A DNA stretch of 64,000 bases. Source: Plantago elongata. Lineage: Eukaryota > Streptophyta > Magnoliopsida > Lamiales > Plantaginaceae. Of this stretch, positions 1-12,717 are shown piece after piece. Where the stretch lies: assembly GCA_036897095.1 (NCBI GenBank), contig JAYMSP010000202.1, positions 1 through 64,000 of the forward strand. The letters run 5' to 3'. The first letter of the stretch is position 1. Each line of letters opens with the position of its first letter. The notes beneath the pieces were generated by a model. It had not been told where the DNA came from. It saw nothing but the letters and a program-made list of their open reading frames with translations, and ran no database searches. The position numbers and the translations under genes are program-made.

Positions 1-989
1 TATGTAATTGGGGTTTAAGAATAAATATGAAAGAGGAGTATTTTAGATGTGTGTAAAATGTAGAAATATTGGTCTCTCTATACATAGAAGTTGAAAATTT
101 AATAAATATTAATTTTTTAATAAAAGATATTAAAAAAGATAATAATAACAAAAAAATATTTGGACCAATAGGTTGGGGACAAGTGTCCCCAACCTAGAGC
201 CACCACCAAGGGCGGTGGTGGCTCAAATGCATTGTTCCATTTATTTATTTTTTTAAATCACTAGGGCCCACATCCCTTTTGTTGAAATGTCATTCATAAT
301 CACAGTCTAACATCCATGAATCACTATGCGGGACAGATCTGCTGCCTAGCTAATTCCATGGCATATCCGCCATGGGAGCTCTACGATGGAGCTTTCATGG
401 AAATTTTCGGCTATGGAGGCTCCACCAAAGCACTTTCAAATACGATAGGAAGCTATGCGGTGAAGTTTATGTTGTAGAAATCATGGAGCTTCCATGGCAT
501 GTCAGACTGCCATGGAATCGTGAAAGTTTCATCTATGGTGGTAATGGACTTTTTTTCTTATTATATATACTTTTTTTTTGTTAAATTTGAAAGTTTATGG
601 GTAATTTTGCAAAACTGTTATAAATAGTATATATTTAAAATCAATAAACATATATTGTACTTATATTTTGTTTCAATGTATTTTATAAAATGATATGTAT
701 TATATAGTTATGCCACCATGTATTTAGCAAAGGTATATAAATTAAATAATATTTCACTTAAAGATATTATAAAATAATAAAATTAAACGATTATAAAATA
801 AAATACCTTTTTATCGAGTTTTTTGCCGAATTACCAATGAAGTATGGGATGATATAGCAATATCCATAAATCCATAAAAACAAAAAAGATCACATTTCAA
901 ATTGACCCCTTTACAAGTCACAGCTCTTGTTCTTCCTCCTCTCCTTCACAAACTCAACAACCTACGCCTAAGCGGATCTCTCTCCGGCC
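1..989. other. Upstream spacer, no gene seen
   Basis: AT-rich DNA without a credible coding region. It contains two perfect hairpins (listed separately) at 171-224. From about 320 to 540 there is a stretch rich in GGAGCT/AGCTCC-type words, resembling the tracts near 37.03-37.13 kb and 63.7-63.9 kb. The last ~90 bases are C/T-rich and are probably the 5' UTR of the SelT-like gene. Confidence 0.5.
171..224. repeat. Two adjacent perfect hairpins
   Basis: The first hairpin has arms GGTTGGGGACA (171-181) and TGTCCCCAACC (184-194) with a 2-base loop. The second has arms GAGCCACCACC (197-207) and GGTGGTGGCTC (214-224) with a 6-base loop. Both have 11-bp perfect arms and are only 2 bp apart, in AT-rich surroundings. 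They are probably the termini or core of a small foldback element, but I could not find its other boundary. Confidence 0.6.
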
Positions 990-3383
990 ATGGATCGAGC
1001 GCAGCTGTTAATGGTAGGTCTACCACTCTTCCTCTTCTGCTCCGACATTCTCAACCTCTTCACTGCTCCACCTGCCAAGCCCGCCGCTCCTGCTCACCAC
1101 CACCACCACAACCCAGTCGCACAGCCAATAATTCACCCGCAGCAGTCGTCGATTGAATTTCCTAATCAGGTAATTGCCTCAACGTTACGATCAGATGCTA
1201 CTTTACTCATTGATTCAAGCAAAATTAATGTTTCGTCGTGCTATTCATTTTTTGCAGAAAGCTAGTGGTATTGGTTACGGAAACACAGTTTCGATTGACT
1301 TTTGTGCTTCTTGCTCTTACAGGTATTCCGTATTTGTGACAAATTTTACACTTCTTTTTTATTGTTAGTGGATTTATATGTGCTGGAGTAGGGATTTGGG
1401 GCTTTTGATTGGTGATCTTACGTATGAATACTAAATGGAGAATGTATGAGATGTAACTAAGGCTTGCACTGAGGCTTATGAAATGCACTTCAACTGGCTG
1501 ATTTAGTTATGGAAGTATTATAACTTCTCAGTAATCATTTATGACTTGTTACTTGCTGAAGTTAGCTTGTGATCTCTTGTAGTGTTTAGTTCGATACCTT
1601 CCAATATAAATCCCCCCTGCACCTCTAGAATACAACAGCAGCTGCGCAAATCGCAATACTCTAAGTAAGACCAGTCAGGGATATGCTTCCGCAACATATA
1701 TGCTGAAGGAGTAGCATATTGAAGATAGTTTTGGCTTTTGATTACTTCTTTGACAGAGATGGCTAAATATTTGTAATAATAAATTGGGAAGGTAATACTG
1801 TAACTCAGTTCTTTTGTGCTGGGGTCATGAAATCCGTGATTATTGTTGTACAGTACTACTGTGGAAGCCTAATTTTCGCTAGTATATTTTCTGAGGGTTA
1901 TCGTCAATAAGCATTATTACCAGTTTACTTGAGTTTAGCTTCGTATGTCTTTTGCATATTTCTTGTTCGATACCTTCAACAACCAATCTTCTGTTGCACA
2001 ACTCTGTTTGATTCGTTGAGCTTGGTTCCTTTCATTGGTGTCCTGTCTTCTTTTACTGTTTAAATTGAAGATAGAAAATGAACTGTCACATGTTTAAAAT
2101 GAGGCTAATCAACTCAGGGTTCAGGGATACTACCATTCCAGCCTTCCGCAGTAACTGTTTGTATTTTACTACGAAGCTTGTGCATGTATCCTAAACTTGT
2201 GCCCAGACGAGGACTAGATGTGGGATGTAGTAAAGTAGACTGGAGATAGATGTGCTGTGCCTGAATGAATAGGAAATATGTGCTTCCTATCGTGTGATTT
2301 GTGGTAGTTCATATATTTCATTGCCATTTTCGCAGAGGGAATGCAGTGACAATGAAGAATATGTTAGAAAGTCAGTTTCCTGGAATGACTGTTGCTCTAG
2401 CAAATTACCCGCCTCCTCTACCAAAACGCATGTTGAGTAAAGTGGTTCCAGTTGTGCAATTTGGCATAATTGGAGTTATAGTCGGAGGTGAACACATATT
2501 TCCGAGGTTGGGATTTGCTGCACCACCACAATGGTACAATACCTTGCGTGCAAATAGGTTTGGAAGTATGGCTAGCACTTGGCTACTGGGAAACTTCCTC
2601 CAGTCTTTCCTTCAGAGTTCTAGTGCATTTGAAGTGCGTTGTAATGGCGAATTGGTAAGGTTCCCCTGCTTGTTAATAGTTGATTTTAACAATTTATATA
2701 TATATTTTAATTATTATTGAACATGAAATATAGCAATACAATTACAATTGTTGAACAAGACGAATTTATCAATCGATTCTAGATGCAAATCACCACCAAT
2801 CTCTATTCAGAGAATATGATCACCCATTTCGGGGAATCGAACCCGTGAACTCATGGTTACGGGTGTCTCAGCTTGCCACTCGGCTACAAACGCTTTGACA
2901 AAAGATGATACGTTACTTTTAAAACCCGACTACTTTTCAATTTAGTTCTGGGAATACTAGTCTTTTTCCTGGGGAGTTTGTTCCCATATGCATGCCTTAA
3001 CAAAAGCAGTCAGTGGAGTAATATTCTGCTCCCAGTCGTGAAACATTGCAGGAGGTTCTTTATTCTTCGTTAATATTTTATTTATCATTAGCTGCACCTG
3101 CAGAAATTAGATTGATTGTCCCTGTACTTCTGTCCTTGCAGTTTTTTATCCTGTGTGGGTGTCTGGATCAGTATCACCTGAAAGTGGATGGTGTTCAAGC
3201 ACATTATAACCTTGTTCTGATAATTATTCCTGAATCCTTATTTGCATTGTGATTTGTGCGGTTCAGGTGTTCTCCAAACTGAAGGAAGGCCGATTTCCTG
3301 GGGAAATAGAGTTGAAGGATCTTATCACTAGAAAGATTGCTAGTACCAGAGTCATTGGCGGTCTTGACGGACAATGGCCGTAG
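990..3383 (+). CDS. Selenoprotein T-like thioredoxin-fold protein (Cys form)
   Basis: Four coding exons assemble without a frame break: 990-1169, 1258-1322, 2336-2654 and 3267-3383, giving 226 residues. The N-terminus is hydrophobic (residues 5-25, probable signal peptide or anchor) and is followed by a His/Pro/Ala-rich linker with five consecutive His. The redox motif is C76-A-S-C79 followed by SYR, in the SelT/Rdx position; animals have selenocysteine at the second site and land plants have cysteine. A hydrophobic segment at about 118-135 and the motif ANYP at 104-107 are family hallmarks. SelT proteins are ER-membrane oxidoreductases in animals; the plant role is not settled. Intron 3 carries a reverse-oriented SINE. 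The ATG at 990 was chosen because its frame runs straight into the conserved domain. Confidence 0.88.
2706..2900 (-). mobile_element. tRNA-derived SINE, copy 1 (intron 3 of the SelT-like gene)
   Basis: On the minus strand the 5' part looks like a tRNA. It starts GTCAAAGCGTTTGTAGCC, has an A-box-like TAGCCGAGTGG and a perfect B-box GGTTCGATTCC near 2838-2848. A unique body follows, ending ...TTCAATAATAATTAAAA. Three other copies of the same unit occur at 15.1, 34.3 and 34.7 kb. It is not a working tRNA, because the acceptor ends do not pair and it continues into a shared non-tRNA tail. Confidence 0.8.
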
Positions 3384-4244
3384 GAGGTCAGTGTTGCTTA
3401 ACGCTGTATGTGACTGTCGCGTGTGACTACAGGCCCCTATTATTTCAGCTATGAGTTTAACTCACGTTAATCAACATATACTCCTACTGGAGAGATATGT
3501 TAAAATCCAACTTTTGGTGAGTTTGCATTCTGGTGAAATATTATCCCAGAGTGTACAGTTTCTTGTCGTCATGGTGCTGATTAACGATGCCTTACAAAAA
3601 CAATTCAGATTTAGCTTTACAAAGTTTCTAAATTATACTCAACTCAGATGACAGGTTGAATTTCTATCAACTCCAGTCATTCCACATTTCCACTTATTTC
3701 AAGTTAAATAGACTGCCCATGCGTGCAACTCTGTTTCCTACTGATATTTAATTAGATGGGATCCATGTATTTCTTGAAAATGTGGTAGGTTGTGAGATTG
3801 GCGCTGCGCCGCAGCCCCGGCTAGCTCACCGGTGGATGATGCAAAGCATTCATTATTAAAAATTTATTGAACAATGAAAATCAATTTTGAAAATTAAAAA
3901 ATTCAATTTGGCTTTCTTTCTCACATCAAATTGAACTAAAATATGAAAGTTTATTTGTGCTTATTCATCAAAACTCGAACAAAATTATATATGACTCATT
4001 AAATATTAGAATGTTATTAAACGTACAAATTATAAATTTGATTACGCTGCGATGCAATTTCCCTAATTGGCAATCGCTGGTAAAACAAAGTTTAAACCGC
4101 CACGTTTATTGCTTAAAATGTTTAAGTGGTAGTGCCGTCACACGGTGAACAGCTTGACAGGCAGAGTGGGTGGTGGTTTTTCTTTTTGCACCCCTAATTG
4201 TATGTCCGGATTAGGATTATAATGTTATCAAAAGTCAACACCAA
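3384..4244. other. Spacer between the SelT-like gene and tRNA-Ala
   Basis: Contains the probable 3' UTR of the SelT-like gene, then AT-rich DNA. From about 4050 the sequence belongs to the first unit of the duplicated tRNA segment. No coding region is supported. Confidence 0.4.
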
Positions 4245-4317
4245 GGGGATGTAGCTCAGATGGTAGAGCGCTCGCTTAGCATGCGAGAGGTACGGGGATC
4301 GATACCCCGCATCTCCA
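4245..4317 (+). tRNA. tRNA-Ala (anticodon AGC)
   Basis: A 73-nt cloverleaf with acceptor stem GGGGATG pairing CATCTCC (one G-T pair), discriminator A, D arm GCTCAGATGGTAGAGC, anticodon stem CTCGC/GCGAG and anticodon AGC in the loop TTAGCAT. The T arm is CGGGG/CCCCG with loop ATCGATA. No intron is present and the CCA is not encoded, as expected for a nuclear plant tRNA. The sequence matches the usual plant nuclear tRNA-Ala(AGC) as I remember it. Confidence 0.95.
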
Positions 4318-5369
4318 TATTTGTGTTTTGTTTTCCCTTTTTTCCTCCATTTACTTTTTTCTATGTGGAATCTTATCATTATATTTACCTAAGAAAATAG
4401 TGATGCAAATACCCACGTTACCCTGCATTTTTATTTCAAATTTATGTTTATATTTATTCAATTTGTTGTTAATACTAATTGTAATTACACTGTTTATTAA
4501 CAAAAATAGTGAATTGGTTATGCAAACATCCACATTACCCTACATCAATCATTTCAAACTTATGTTTGCATCTATTTGTCATGTTTTCCTTTTTTATAAG
4601 TTGAATTATAATTACAATATCTATCGAGTAATATTAATAAATTATAAAAGTATATTCACAGTGCGATATATGTAGGCCATGCAATCAACCTTCAATGTCA
4701 TTCACTCAACTATTCTCCAATCCTTTTCCAAGGAGACAAGGTCTAATCAAATTTAGTTGCAATTTGTGTACACACCATAAACGAGCAGTTTATATGCTAG
4801 AATAACCCCTTCTCGCTATTTACTCAGTACCATGGAGGCTTAATATTGTGTAGAGAAGCTATTAGACTCGATTTCAAATGATACATTCATGAATCATGTT
4901 CATTGAAAAGGATGATCAGATTAGTATTGTGTTTTAGATTTTAACATTTTGTCATATATTTTCCTTAGTAGATCATTAATAGATATACTGAGTAAAATTC
5001 TAAAACCTCATACCTACACCATACTTGAACTAAAATATCAAAGTTCATTTGTGCTTATTGCTCAAAATTAAAATACTACCCTAAATAGGTACTATTTCTT
5101 ACACTATTACTTATAACTTAATAATAATATTATTATGAGGGTAAATTATACATATGAAAGGCGGGTGGCTAGATGCTATTGCTCATTTGCCCTAACCACC
5201 AACCGACGAGCAAAGCAAGTTTAAACCGTGATGGTTACTACTTAGAAAGTTTAGTTGTTGATTGCAATTATGCCGCGATCAACTTGCAGAGTAGGCGGTT
5301 GTTATTGTTTTTACAACTGACATATATGTATAGATTACAAATCAGTATGTATTTAAAAAGTTCACACAA

Positions 5370-5442
5370 GGGGATGTTGCTTAAATGGTAGAGCGCTTGC
5401 TTAACATGTGAGAGGTACAGGGATTGATACTCCACATCTCCA
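5370..5442 (+). pseudogene. Decayed duplicate of tRNA-Ala(AGC)
   Basis: It has the same 73-nt length as the tRNA at 4245-4317. Nearly all differences are C-to-T or G-to-A, including every CpG of the parent T arm. The anticodon-loop AGC reads AAC and several stem pairs are lost (D-arm GCTC becomes GCTT, T-arm CCCC becomes CTCC). A functional tRNA is unlikely. Confidence 0.85.
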
Positions 5443-6130
5443 TTTGAAAATGTTTTACCTTTTCCTCTATTTTTTGAAGTATGTAAAATGTGATCATTAT
5501 ATTTACCAACAAAAATATAATTAAACCTAACAACATTACCACGCATTCTTCATTTAAAATCTATGTTTTCTATTAATCTATTTGTTGTATTAATTTTTTT
5601 TTTATTTAGTCGAATCATGTATCTCTTTTCCTCCATTGTTTTTACTATGTGAATTGTGATCATCATATTTACCAATAAATATATTAATTAATTAAACCTA
5701 TCCACACAACCTCACATTCTTCCTTTAAAACTTATTTTTTGCCAATAATCTTTTTATTGTACTCATTCATTCTTTTCTAGTCGAATTATGATATATATAT
5801 TTACCAAATAAAATTAATAAGTTATAATAATCTATTTACAATATGCTCTCATCTCTTTGTAAGCCACAAAAGTGACATTGCAGTGTCAGCCCAACTATTC
5901 TCCAGTCCCCCTTACAATGTTCGGATCAAGTCCACATGCAATTTGGGTACCACAGGGCTTATGATGGACCTGGTGTAGCAAAGGATAGCACATATTCCCC
6001 TACCCACCCTTTATCATATAGATTCAACTCTCAAATAGTTGTAATATAATTATAAGATTCGATTCAAATGGTTCATTTATGATCATTGTAAAAGTTCTTT
6101 GAATTTATACTGATTTTAACATTATCTCAT

Positions 6131-6832
6131 AAAATCCGGATAAATTATAAAAACAGAACAAAATTAAATGGCAGAGTAATTTTTATTCTGCTTCACTACA
6201 TAAATTTATATGTGTCAATTGTCATGTATAATTAAGCTGATGACTAAGTCAAACATTCAAAAATACCGTCACCGACCAAGACACCTTGGCAGTGACCAAA
6301 TTAAGCTGATGACATTGAGTTGCGTGCCAATATCCATCTCAATCCATATCAGAAGTCAAAACAAACTCATACAAGGCTGCGCATACTCGTTGTATTAATC
6401 ATAATTTAAGTATATGATTTACGAGAAGCTTAAATAAGGTAAAATAGAATTTCGATTTGAAAACCCCACTTTCTATTTTAAACTGTTTCAAATAAAAATT
6501 TTATTATTTTAAATAAAAGATTTATCTCCTACTTTATACATTATATTTTATTTACATTTCTTTTATTTTATTTAATTATATTTATAATTCATTATTTTAT
6601 ATTTTACTTTATTTTTTGTTTTAAAAATTTGTGTCTGGTTCTGCAAATTTCTAAGAACGGATAGTATTAGAGTATGATGATTAGTAAAACGGATAGTATT
6701 AGAGTATGATGATTAGTAAATAAAATATGATGTATCTTGCATAAGACGATTATCATATCTTTGTTTGTCAATATTCTCTTCACAACAACGTGCAAAGCGT
6801 TTCTCCTAATTTCTCCCAATCCTTTAATCGCC
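6131..6832. promoter_or_regulatory. ACX4 upstream region with a 32-bp tandem duplication
   Basis: AT-rich spacer. A perfect direct duplication of a 32-bp unit (starting AACGGATAGTATTAGAG) spans 6656-6719, 114 bp before the ACX4 ATG. No clear TATA box was identified. Confidence 0.45.
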
Positions 6833-9800
6833 ATGAAAGTTCCTTCGTCTAAAGCTCAAGGTATTATTCATCTTCATCTTCTACATGCTTTCAATTATCT
6901 CTCTCTGTCTGGTTAATTTTGTTTAGGTCCGATTTGATCTCGCTATTATTAAATTCTACTGTACTTTGTTACTCGTACAATTCAGGAACTGGAAAACTCA
7001 CCTAATCGATACGTTATTGCTTAATCTGTTAGCTCTGTGAGTAATTTGACTGAAACCTGAAATTCACCTAATCAATTTGGATCTGTTTACTCTCATTGTA
7101 ACTAGATTGAAACAATTATTTCGTTATATATGAAAAAACTGGTGAAATTGTTTTGCACAATTACTTACTTGAGAGTTAATTTGACTGAAATTATTGTTCA
7201 TGTGATGATGATGCAGAGGATATGCACAAAGAGGCAAAGACCGATTACTTCCATTTGCCACCCTTAGATATTTCCCTTGCTTTTCCGCAAGCTACTCCAG
7301 CTTCAGTTTTCCCTCCTTGCAGTAAGATTTGCGGCGTTACTGGACAATTTGATGTTTCTATTAGTTGGTCTGCACAGTACTGAGTTTATGCTATTGTTTT
7401 GACAGCATCGGACTATTTTCAGTTCAATGATCTGTTAAGTCTCGAAGATCAAGCCGTGCGGATGAAAGTTCGTGAGTGCATGGAAAAGGAAGTAGCTCCG
7501 ATTATGGCCAAGGTTTTCTTCATATTTCTGATATTATGTGATCATCAGTTTAAGTAGTTGTGTATTGTCTCATGTCGTGTGAGTTGTGACATATAGACAT
7601 TTGGTGGCTTGTTTGATGCTATAACTGACTTAAGACGTGCAAATTAGAAGTATTATATGTTGAGGAAAAGGAAGTAGCTCCAGTTACGGCCAGGTTCTAT
7701 TGTCTTATTTTATTTGGCTATACTGTCATAATTGTTTACATAGTTGTGTATCATGTTATGGGTATGAGTTATGTAATGTATGAACACTTGATGAATCTGT
7801 TCTATTCTATTACTTATATAAGGGATGTGGATTAGAAATCTACTTGAATTGGAAATGTTATATGTTTGGGTAAAGCTAATTGTAATTTCTATTTCATTAG
7901 AATGTTAAATGTTTTGCTTAACTAGCAGGTTTGTTGATTTGTTTGTTCAGTATTGGGAGAAGGCGGAATTTCCATTTGAAATTGTTCCAAAACTTGGTGC
8001 CTTGAGAATTGCTGGTGGCAGTATCAAGGTGCTTTACTTGTATATATATTTTTTGGGCGGACATTATGATTGAGGTCTATGATATATGGGCCTAATTGGA
8101 CTTGAATTACAGGGCTATGGTTGTCCCAACCTATCGATCACTGCAAATGCCATTGCTTGTGCGGAACTTGCGAGAGTTGATGCCAGCTGCTCTACTTTCG
8201 TATTGGTGCATTCTTCATTGGGAATGCTTACTATTGGTGAGTTTGCTATTTATCCTAGCAGCTTCTGTCGCTCACTCTGTTGGTATGTCTATTGCATGCT
8301 TGACATTTTAAAAATGGTGTTCTGTCAGCACTCTGTGGATCAGAAGAACAAAAGCAGAAATATTTACCATCTCTTGCCGAACTGAAGACTGTAGCGTGCT
8401 GGGTGAGTATCTTATTTGATACCTAGTGACATATACTTGACTGAACATTCCTCGCTTCCCTATATGTTAACAGTCAACACTAATCGTATGTGTTTCTCTG
8501 ATACTTAGGCTCTTACAGAACCTGATTACGGTAGTGATGCAAGTGCTTTGAAGACAACTGCAAGGAAGGTCCGTGTCATCAAGTTTTTAGTTATCTTCCT
8601 TGTATATGTGATGATTCTTGTAAATGAGATTTCAATAGAACTATCTCTATATATGACACTGTGTTTGGACTGTATTGGCATGCTTTGGCCGATCTTGATT
8701 TAGTTCGTAACCTTGAGTTTCAGGTTGATGGAGGTTGGATACTTGATGGCCAAAAGCGATGGATAGGAAACAGCACATTTGCAGATATTTTAGTCATTTT
8801 TGCGAGAAATCCTGCAACCAACCAGATAAATGGGTGAGTAACAAACATTGCTCCAAACATCATAAAGTCTCATGAGAGACGGTCTCTAGGTAAATTATGT
8901 AGAAACGGCTTATGTTATCCAGAAAATCATCCATGTTAATAATCAAAATGTCTATGTTGTTAACGAAATAATTACTTTTGTAATGTGAAAAAACCAATAT
9001 TGAGAACATAGACGCTTTGATTAATAAAATCAATGATTTTTTTGATAATATAAGACCGTGTCTAGATAATTCTCTACCCATATCACTAATTGCAGGCTTG
9101 CATTTGCTGCAGATTTATCGTTAAAAAGAACACTCCAGGTCTAAAAGTTACTAAAATTGAAAATAAAATTGGCCTGAGGATGGTGCAAAATGGTGATATC
9201 ATTTTGAAGAGTGTCTTTGTTCCTGATGAAGACAAGTTACCTGGTGTTAAATCTTTTAAGGATACGAGCAAGGTACGTGAAGACCTTTGCATATCCTCTG
9301 TAGATGATTTACATTGTGTGCACCACTTCTCTTGTTTGAAGAAGTTAGCTAATGCACGTACAATTTAGTGGCTGGAAAACTTCATTGTCATTACTCAATT
9401 TCTTAGCAGTGGTGTATATCTACTGACTTGTTGGCCCGTCCTGGTTTATTCGTGTATATATTGTGTTCCTCAGATGGTTGGATTAGTAACGATTTGCACA
9501 TGTAGGTCCTTGCTGTTTCACGTGTAATGGTTGCTTGGCAGCCTATTGGCATATCAATGGGTGTATACGATATGTGTCTCAGGTAAATCACCCTTAGTTG
9601 CCAAATGTTTGCTATTACTATTGTTTTCTGGAGAAGATTGCAATCCGTGAGACTTAAATATTTGCTGCCAATCATTTGTTTGTACTTATGTCTCCCACAT
9701 GTGCAATGTAAACATTGGAATACTGTCAATGATATTACTGTAGAATTCAGTTCATTCTTTTGGCTTTACTTAAGTTGGATCTTCTAAAATACTGGAAGGT

Positions 9801-10386
9801 ACTTAAAAGAGAGGAAACAATTTGGCGCCCCACTGGCAGCTTTCCAGATCAACCAACAAAAATTAGTCCGCATGTTAAGTAATATTCAAGCAATGCTTCT
9901 TGTGGGATGGCGTCTATGCAAGCTTTATGAGAGTGATAAAATGACTCCTGGTCAAGCCAGCTTGGGCAAGGTAAGATGTCACTTGGACTACTGTACCTTG
10001 CTATATGATATGTTACTTATGATTGAATGAATTTATTTCTATTACAGTCATGGATCACCTTGTCAGCAAGGGAGACTGTTTCTCTTGGACGGGAATTACT
10101 TGGCGGAAATGGAATTTTAGCCGACTTTCTCGTAGCAAAGGTGCGGTACCATCTGACTAACTGTTCTATATGGTGACACTAACATCAATCCACCTTGCAT
10201 CCATTTACTTATTGCAAATAATGAATTTATTCTTGCTTCAACATTTTTGCTCAGGCTTTCTGTGATCTGGAGCCAATATATACCTATGAAGGTACTTACG
10301 ATATCAACACCTTAGTTACCGGAAGGGAGATCACTGGAATTGCTAGCTTTAAGCCAGCTGCATTGGGAAACCGTAGCCGTCTGTAG
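6833..10386 (+). CDS. Acyl-CoA oxidase 4, peroxisomal short-chain
   Basis: Thirteen exons join in frame to 439 residues: 6833-6860, 7217-7321, 7406-7512, 7951-8028, 8113-8236, 8329-8402, 8509-8568, 8724-8833, 9113-9272, 9506-9582, 9799-9970, 10048-10140 and 10255-10386. The enzyme oxidises short-chain acyl-CoA to trans-2-enoyl-CoA with FAD, passing electrons to O2 (H2O2) in the last rounds of peroxisomal beta-oxidation. The acyl-CoA dehydrogenase motif [10 protein letters not shown] is at 174-183. The catalytic-base motif YEGTYDINT has Glu at 408. The C-terminus is SRL, a PTS1 peroxisomal signal. The length fits the ACX4 family (about 436). Intron 3 holds a decayed copy of the exon 3 end and intron 8 a MITE-like repeat. 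A possible poly(A) signal AATAAA is at 10605. Confidence 0.95.
7660..7700 (+). pseudogene. Duplicated 3' end of ACX4 exon 3 inside intron 3
   Basis: Positions about 7662-7693 repeat the end of exon 3 (GAAAAGGAAGTAGCTCC, then a GGCCAG donor-like end). The following ~180 bp resemble the start of intron 3, so a local tandem duplication of about 180 bp is inferred. The duplicate has no good acceptor in phase and is not needed for a full-length protein. Confidence 0.65.
8865..9075. mobile_element. MITE-like dispersed repeat, copy 1 (ACX4 intron 8)
   Basis: Shares its ends and middle with 37434-37630. Both begin AGTCTCATGAGAGACGG and both carry several 'CATGTTATTAATAA'-like words. Both end with an inverted version of the GAGACGGTCTC motif (GACCGT...). 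Probably a non-autonomous foldback DNA transposon; the exact ends were not resolved. Confidence 0.55.
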
Positions 10387-10979
10387 AATTGCAGCTCATA
10401 TCCAGAATATTGTATGTTTGGGTATTTGAAATATTTATGGAGTCGACAATGTACAATAATGAGCATAACAATGTAACAAAGTTCCAATTGCATTTACTAT
10501 TTATTTAGCTCTATTCACGGGCACATTTGTTGATGTTGAGTTATGTTGCTTGTTGATGCCGATTTGTTGAGTTATGTCGAGCAGACAAGTTGGCTCAATG
10601 TCCAAATAAATTCTAATATGATTCGGTATACCTGTAGATCGACCAGTCCATGGAACACTAATGCCCTAAAATTCCTGAAAGTCACGAAGACTGCAATTCA
10701 GAAAACAAACTGAACAAGAACTGAAATTTCACACCATTTATTAGACACACAAACTGATGCCAGAGCTATATTCACAACATTATTTATAGTGTACAAGACA
10801 CAACGGCTTTACTACAGCAGTAGAATACACATACATGACAACACCGTACATAACAGATAATTAAACATAGAAACACTTGAGACTTGAAAGTGAAACATCC
10901 AAGCAACCTGCAGAAAACATTAAAGGCACAATATCAAACATAGGTAATGCATACTTAGTTCAAGCCACCCAGTGAACAT

Positions 10980-11714
10980 TCATCCACCATTTGCACGGTG
11001 GAGATGGCCAGCATTGCTAGGACTTGCAAAACGCCCGAAACGTCGGATCCTGAGGCGTTGCTCCGATACAGTGGCAAAGAACCTCACATTTTGGATTGGA
11101 GAAAGTATTCCCACCACCTCATTCAACACTCTCCTCCTGAAGGAGTCTGCAGTGATCACCAGATTCTCCATATCCAACCTCAAAACCATTGGCACATCCC
11201 CCGCCACTACAGTACTTTCCCCCAAGATTTGCAGACTCCCATCCTGGAGAATCAGGTCTACTACTGGTTGTGTCGCCACACTCTCTTGAACTCTTGCTAG
11301 ATCTCGGTTTAGTGAGGCCACCTGCTCTTGTGTTTGTCGCAACAACCTCTGAATTCTGTTGGACTGATCATCAGTCAGATCATTAGCAGAGCTTAGTGCC
11401 ATATCCAACAGTATTTCAGGGTTGAATCCCGTAATCCAGAGCATGGCTCTTTCAAATGGAGTGAGCCAAGCTGGTGAAAATGCGGCAAACACATTTCGCC
11501 TTACCACTCTAAATTTCTCTTCGTAGTACTCTTCAAAGTGAGCCAGGGCTTGAGCAACACGATCTCTGATCTCAGCCTCCGGCATCGATGCATTCCATGT
11601 ATCCCGTACCCTGATGAGTTCATCGAGTAAACTTTCTGTTCGAGTCAGCCAACCTTCAATGAAGATCTCAAAGGATCCATTGATGTCACTGATGTCTCTT
11701 AAGATTGAAGGCAT
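10980..11714 (-). CDS. DOG1-domain protein (DELAY OF GERMINATION 1-like)
   Basis: A single uninterrupted exon of 244 residues. The N-terminus FEIFIEGWLTRTESLLDEL and the segment FSPAWLTPFERAMLWITGF are the two best-recognised blocks of the DOG1 domain, also found at the C-terminus of TGA bZIP factors. No bZIP region is present. A long helical stretch (about 115-160, heptad-like Leu/Val/Gln) could form a coiled coil. DOG1 family members act in seed dormancy, pollen aperture formation or defence; sequence alone does not say which. The gene converges on ACX4. A minus-strand TATAAAA at 11797-11803 sits 83-89 bases before the ATG. An AATAAA-like signal at about 10736 (minus) lies in the 3' UTR. 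Confidence 0.85.
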   Translation of the reverse strand: MPSILRDISDINGSFEIFIEGWLTRTESLLDELIRVRDTWNASMPEAEIRDRVAQALAHFEEYYEEKFRVVRRNVFAAFSPAWLTPFERAMLWITGFNPEILLDMALSSANDLTDDQSNRIQRLLRQTQEQVASLNRDLARVQESVATQPVVDLILQDGSLQILGESTVVAGDVPMVLRLDMENLVITADSFRRRVLNEVVGILSPIQNVRFFATVSEQRLRIRRFGRFASPSNAGHLHRANGG

Positions 11715-11796
11715 TTTGAGGGGAAATACTGAGAAAGTAATGACAATAGAGAAAGGAGAGGAGAGATGGAATGCCGATTCAGAGTTATCAGGGTTG

Positions 11797-11803
11797 TTTT
11801 ATA
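11797..11803 (-). promoter_or_regulatory. TATA box of the DOG1-like gene
   Basis: Minus strand reads CTATAAAAC. The spacing to the ATG at 11714 leaves room for a roughly 50-base 5' UTR. Confidence 0.6.
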
Positions 11804-11829
11804 GTACTAATTTGTTGCAGACGACGTGA

Positions 11830-12717
11830 TACATGTGAATCTTTTCAAAAAGCTATTGGTAACGACAAAAATAAAACCAGAGGTTCGCAACTTTATGGAG
11901 ACTAAAGAAGATGCGTACGCAACAAGATTTGAAAATGGGAAAGGAATACTGCAACTTAGTGGCACATGAAATGCTTACCATAACCAGAGATTCCCCAGTT
12001 TATGTCCATGCCAGAGTGAAATCCATGGGTGGTTCTTACCTCTCGGAATAATTCAAGAGCCCAAGAACAATTGATCTTTAATGAAACAAAGATTTCTTTT
12101 TGTGAAGGGAAATAGTAGAGAAAGCCTAAGGATGGGAAGATGGACTAGATTCGTGTAATTCTCCTGGAGTGGCTAAATCAAATTATAGTGCTTTCTAGAC
12201 TATTGAAAGTAGCATATAAAAACATCAAAAATATGGCATTAAATTAAAGCAGAAATGTCACCACAGATTAATTTATTATGACCAACGACTTATGACATTT
12301 CAATGAATCAAATTCATACAATTGAAATCCAAGATATTCGTTTCAGTTCAAATATTATTTGGAGTGAGTTACAAGACTAAGAGTTCTTGTGAAGGCTATA
12401 AATTTGGATGGATCACAACGTATATACAGTTTTGATTGGCAAATAACCAGGTGGTAATAAGTTTGTCACGGCTATCTCTTTCTATGTGCTACTTTTCTCA
12501 ACCTCCACGAGAAAGCTCCCCTAGGTTTGCAACTTACGAACACAGACTCACAATGCATGCTTTTGCTTTCTCCAACGAAGTAATAGACAAAACACTGAAT
12601 TAAGAAAAGCACATTTAAGAGGACAGTAGAGTATAAACCATTAACCATATAGTATGTGTGTATGATATCTGCTTCAGCATCCGTTGGTATCTAGAAAATG
12701 TTATACTAGGAGCATAT
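11830..12717. other. Spacer, no gene seen
   Basis: AT-rich DNA upstream of the DOG1-like gene. I see no splice-linked coding exons on either strand. Confidence 0.4.

Larger units (their letters stand above)
4050..6130. repeat. ~1.1 kb tandem segmental duplication around tRNA-Ala
   Basis: Unit A is about 4050-4990 and unit B about 5170-6130. Matching landmarks in the same order are AAAGCAAGTTTAAACCG-like sequence (4087/5216), the tRNA (4245/5370), the TTTTCCTCCATT-like flank (4338/5460) and AACTATTCTCCA (4709/5893). A third partial copy of the tRNA 3' flank lies at about 5630-5850. Divergence is high, so the duplication is old. Confidence 0.7.
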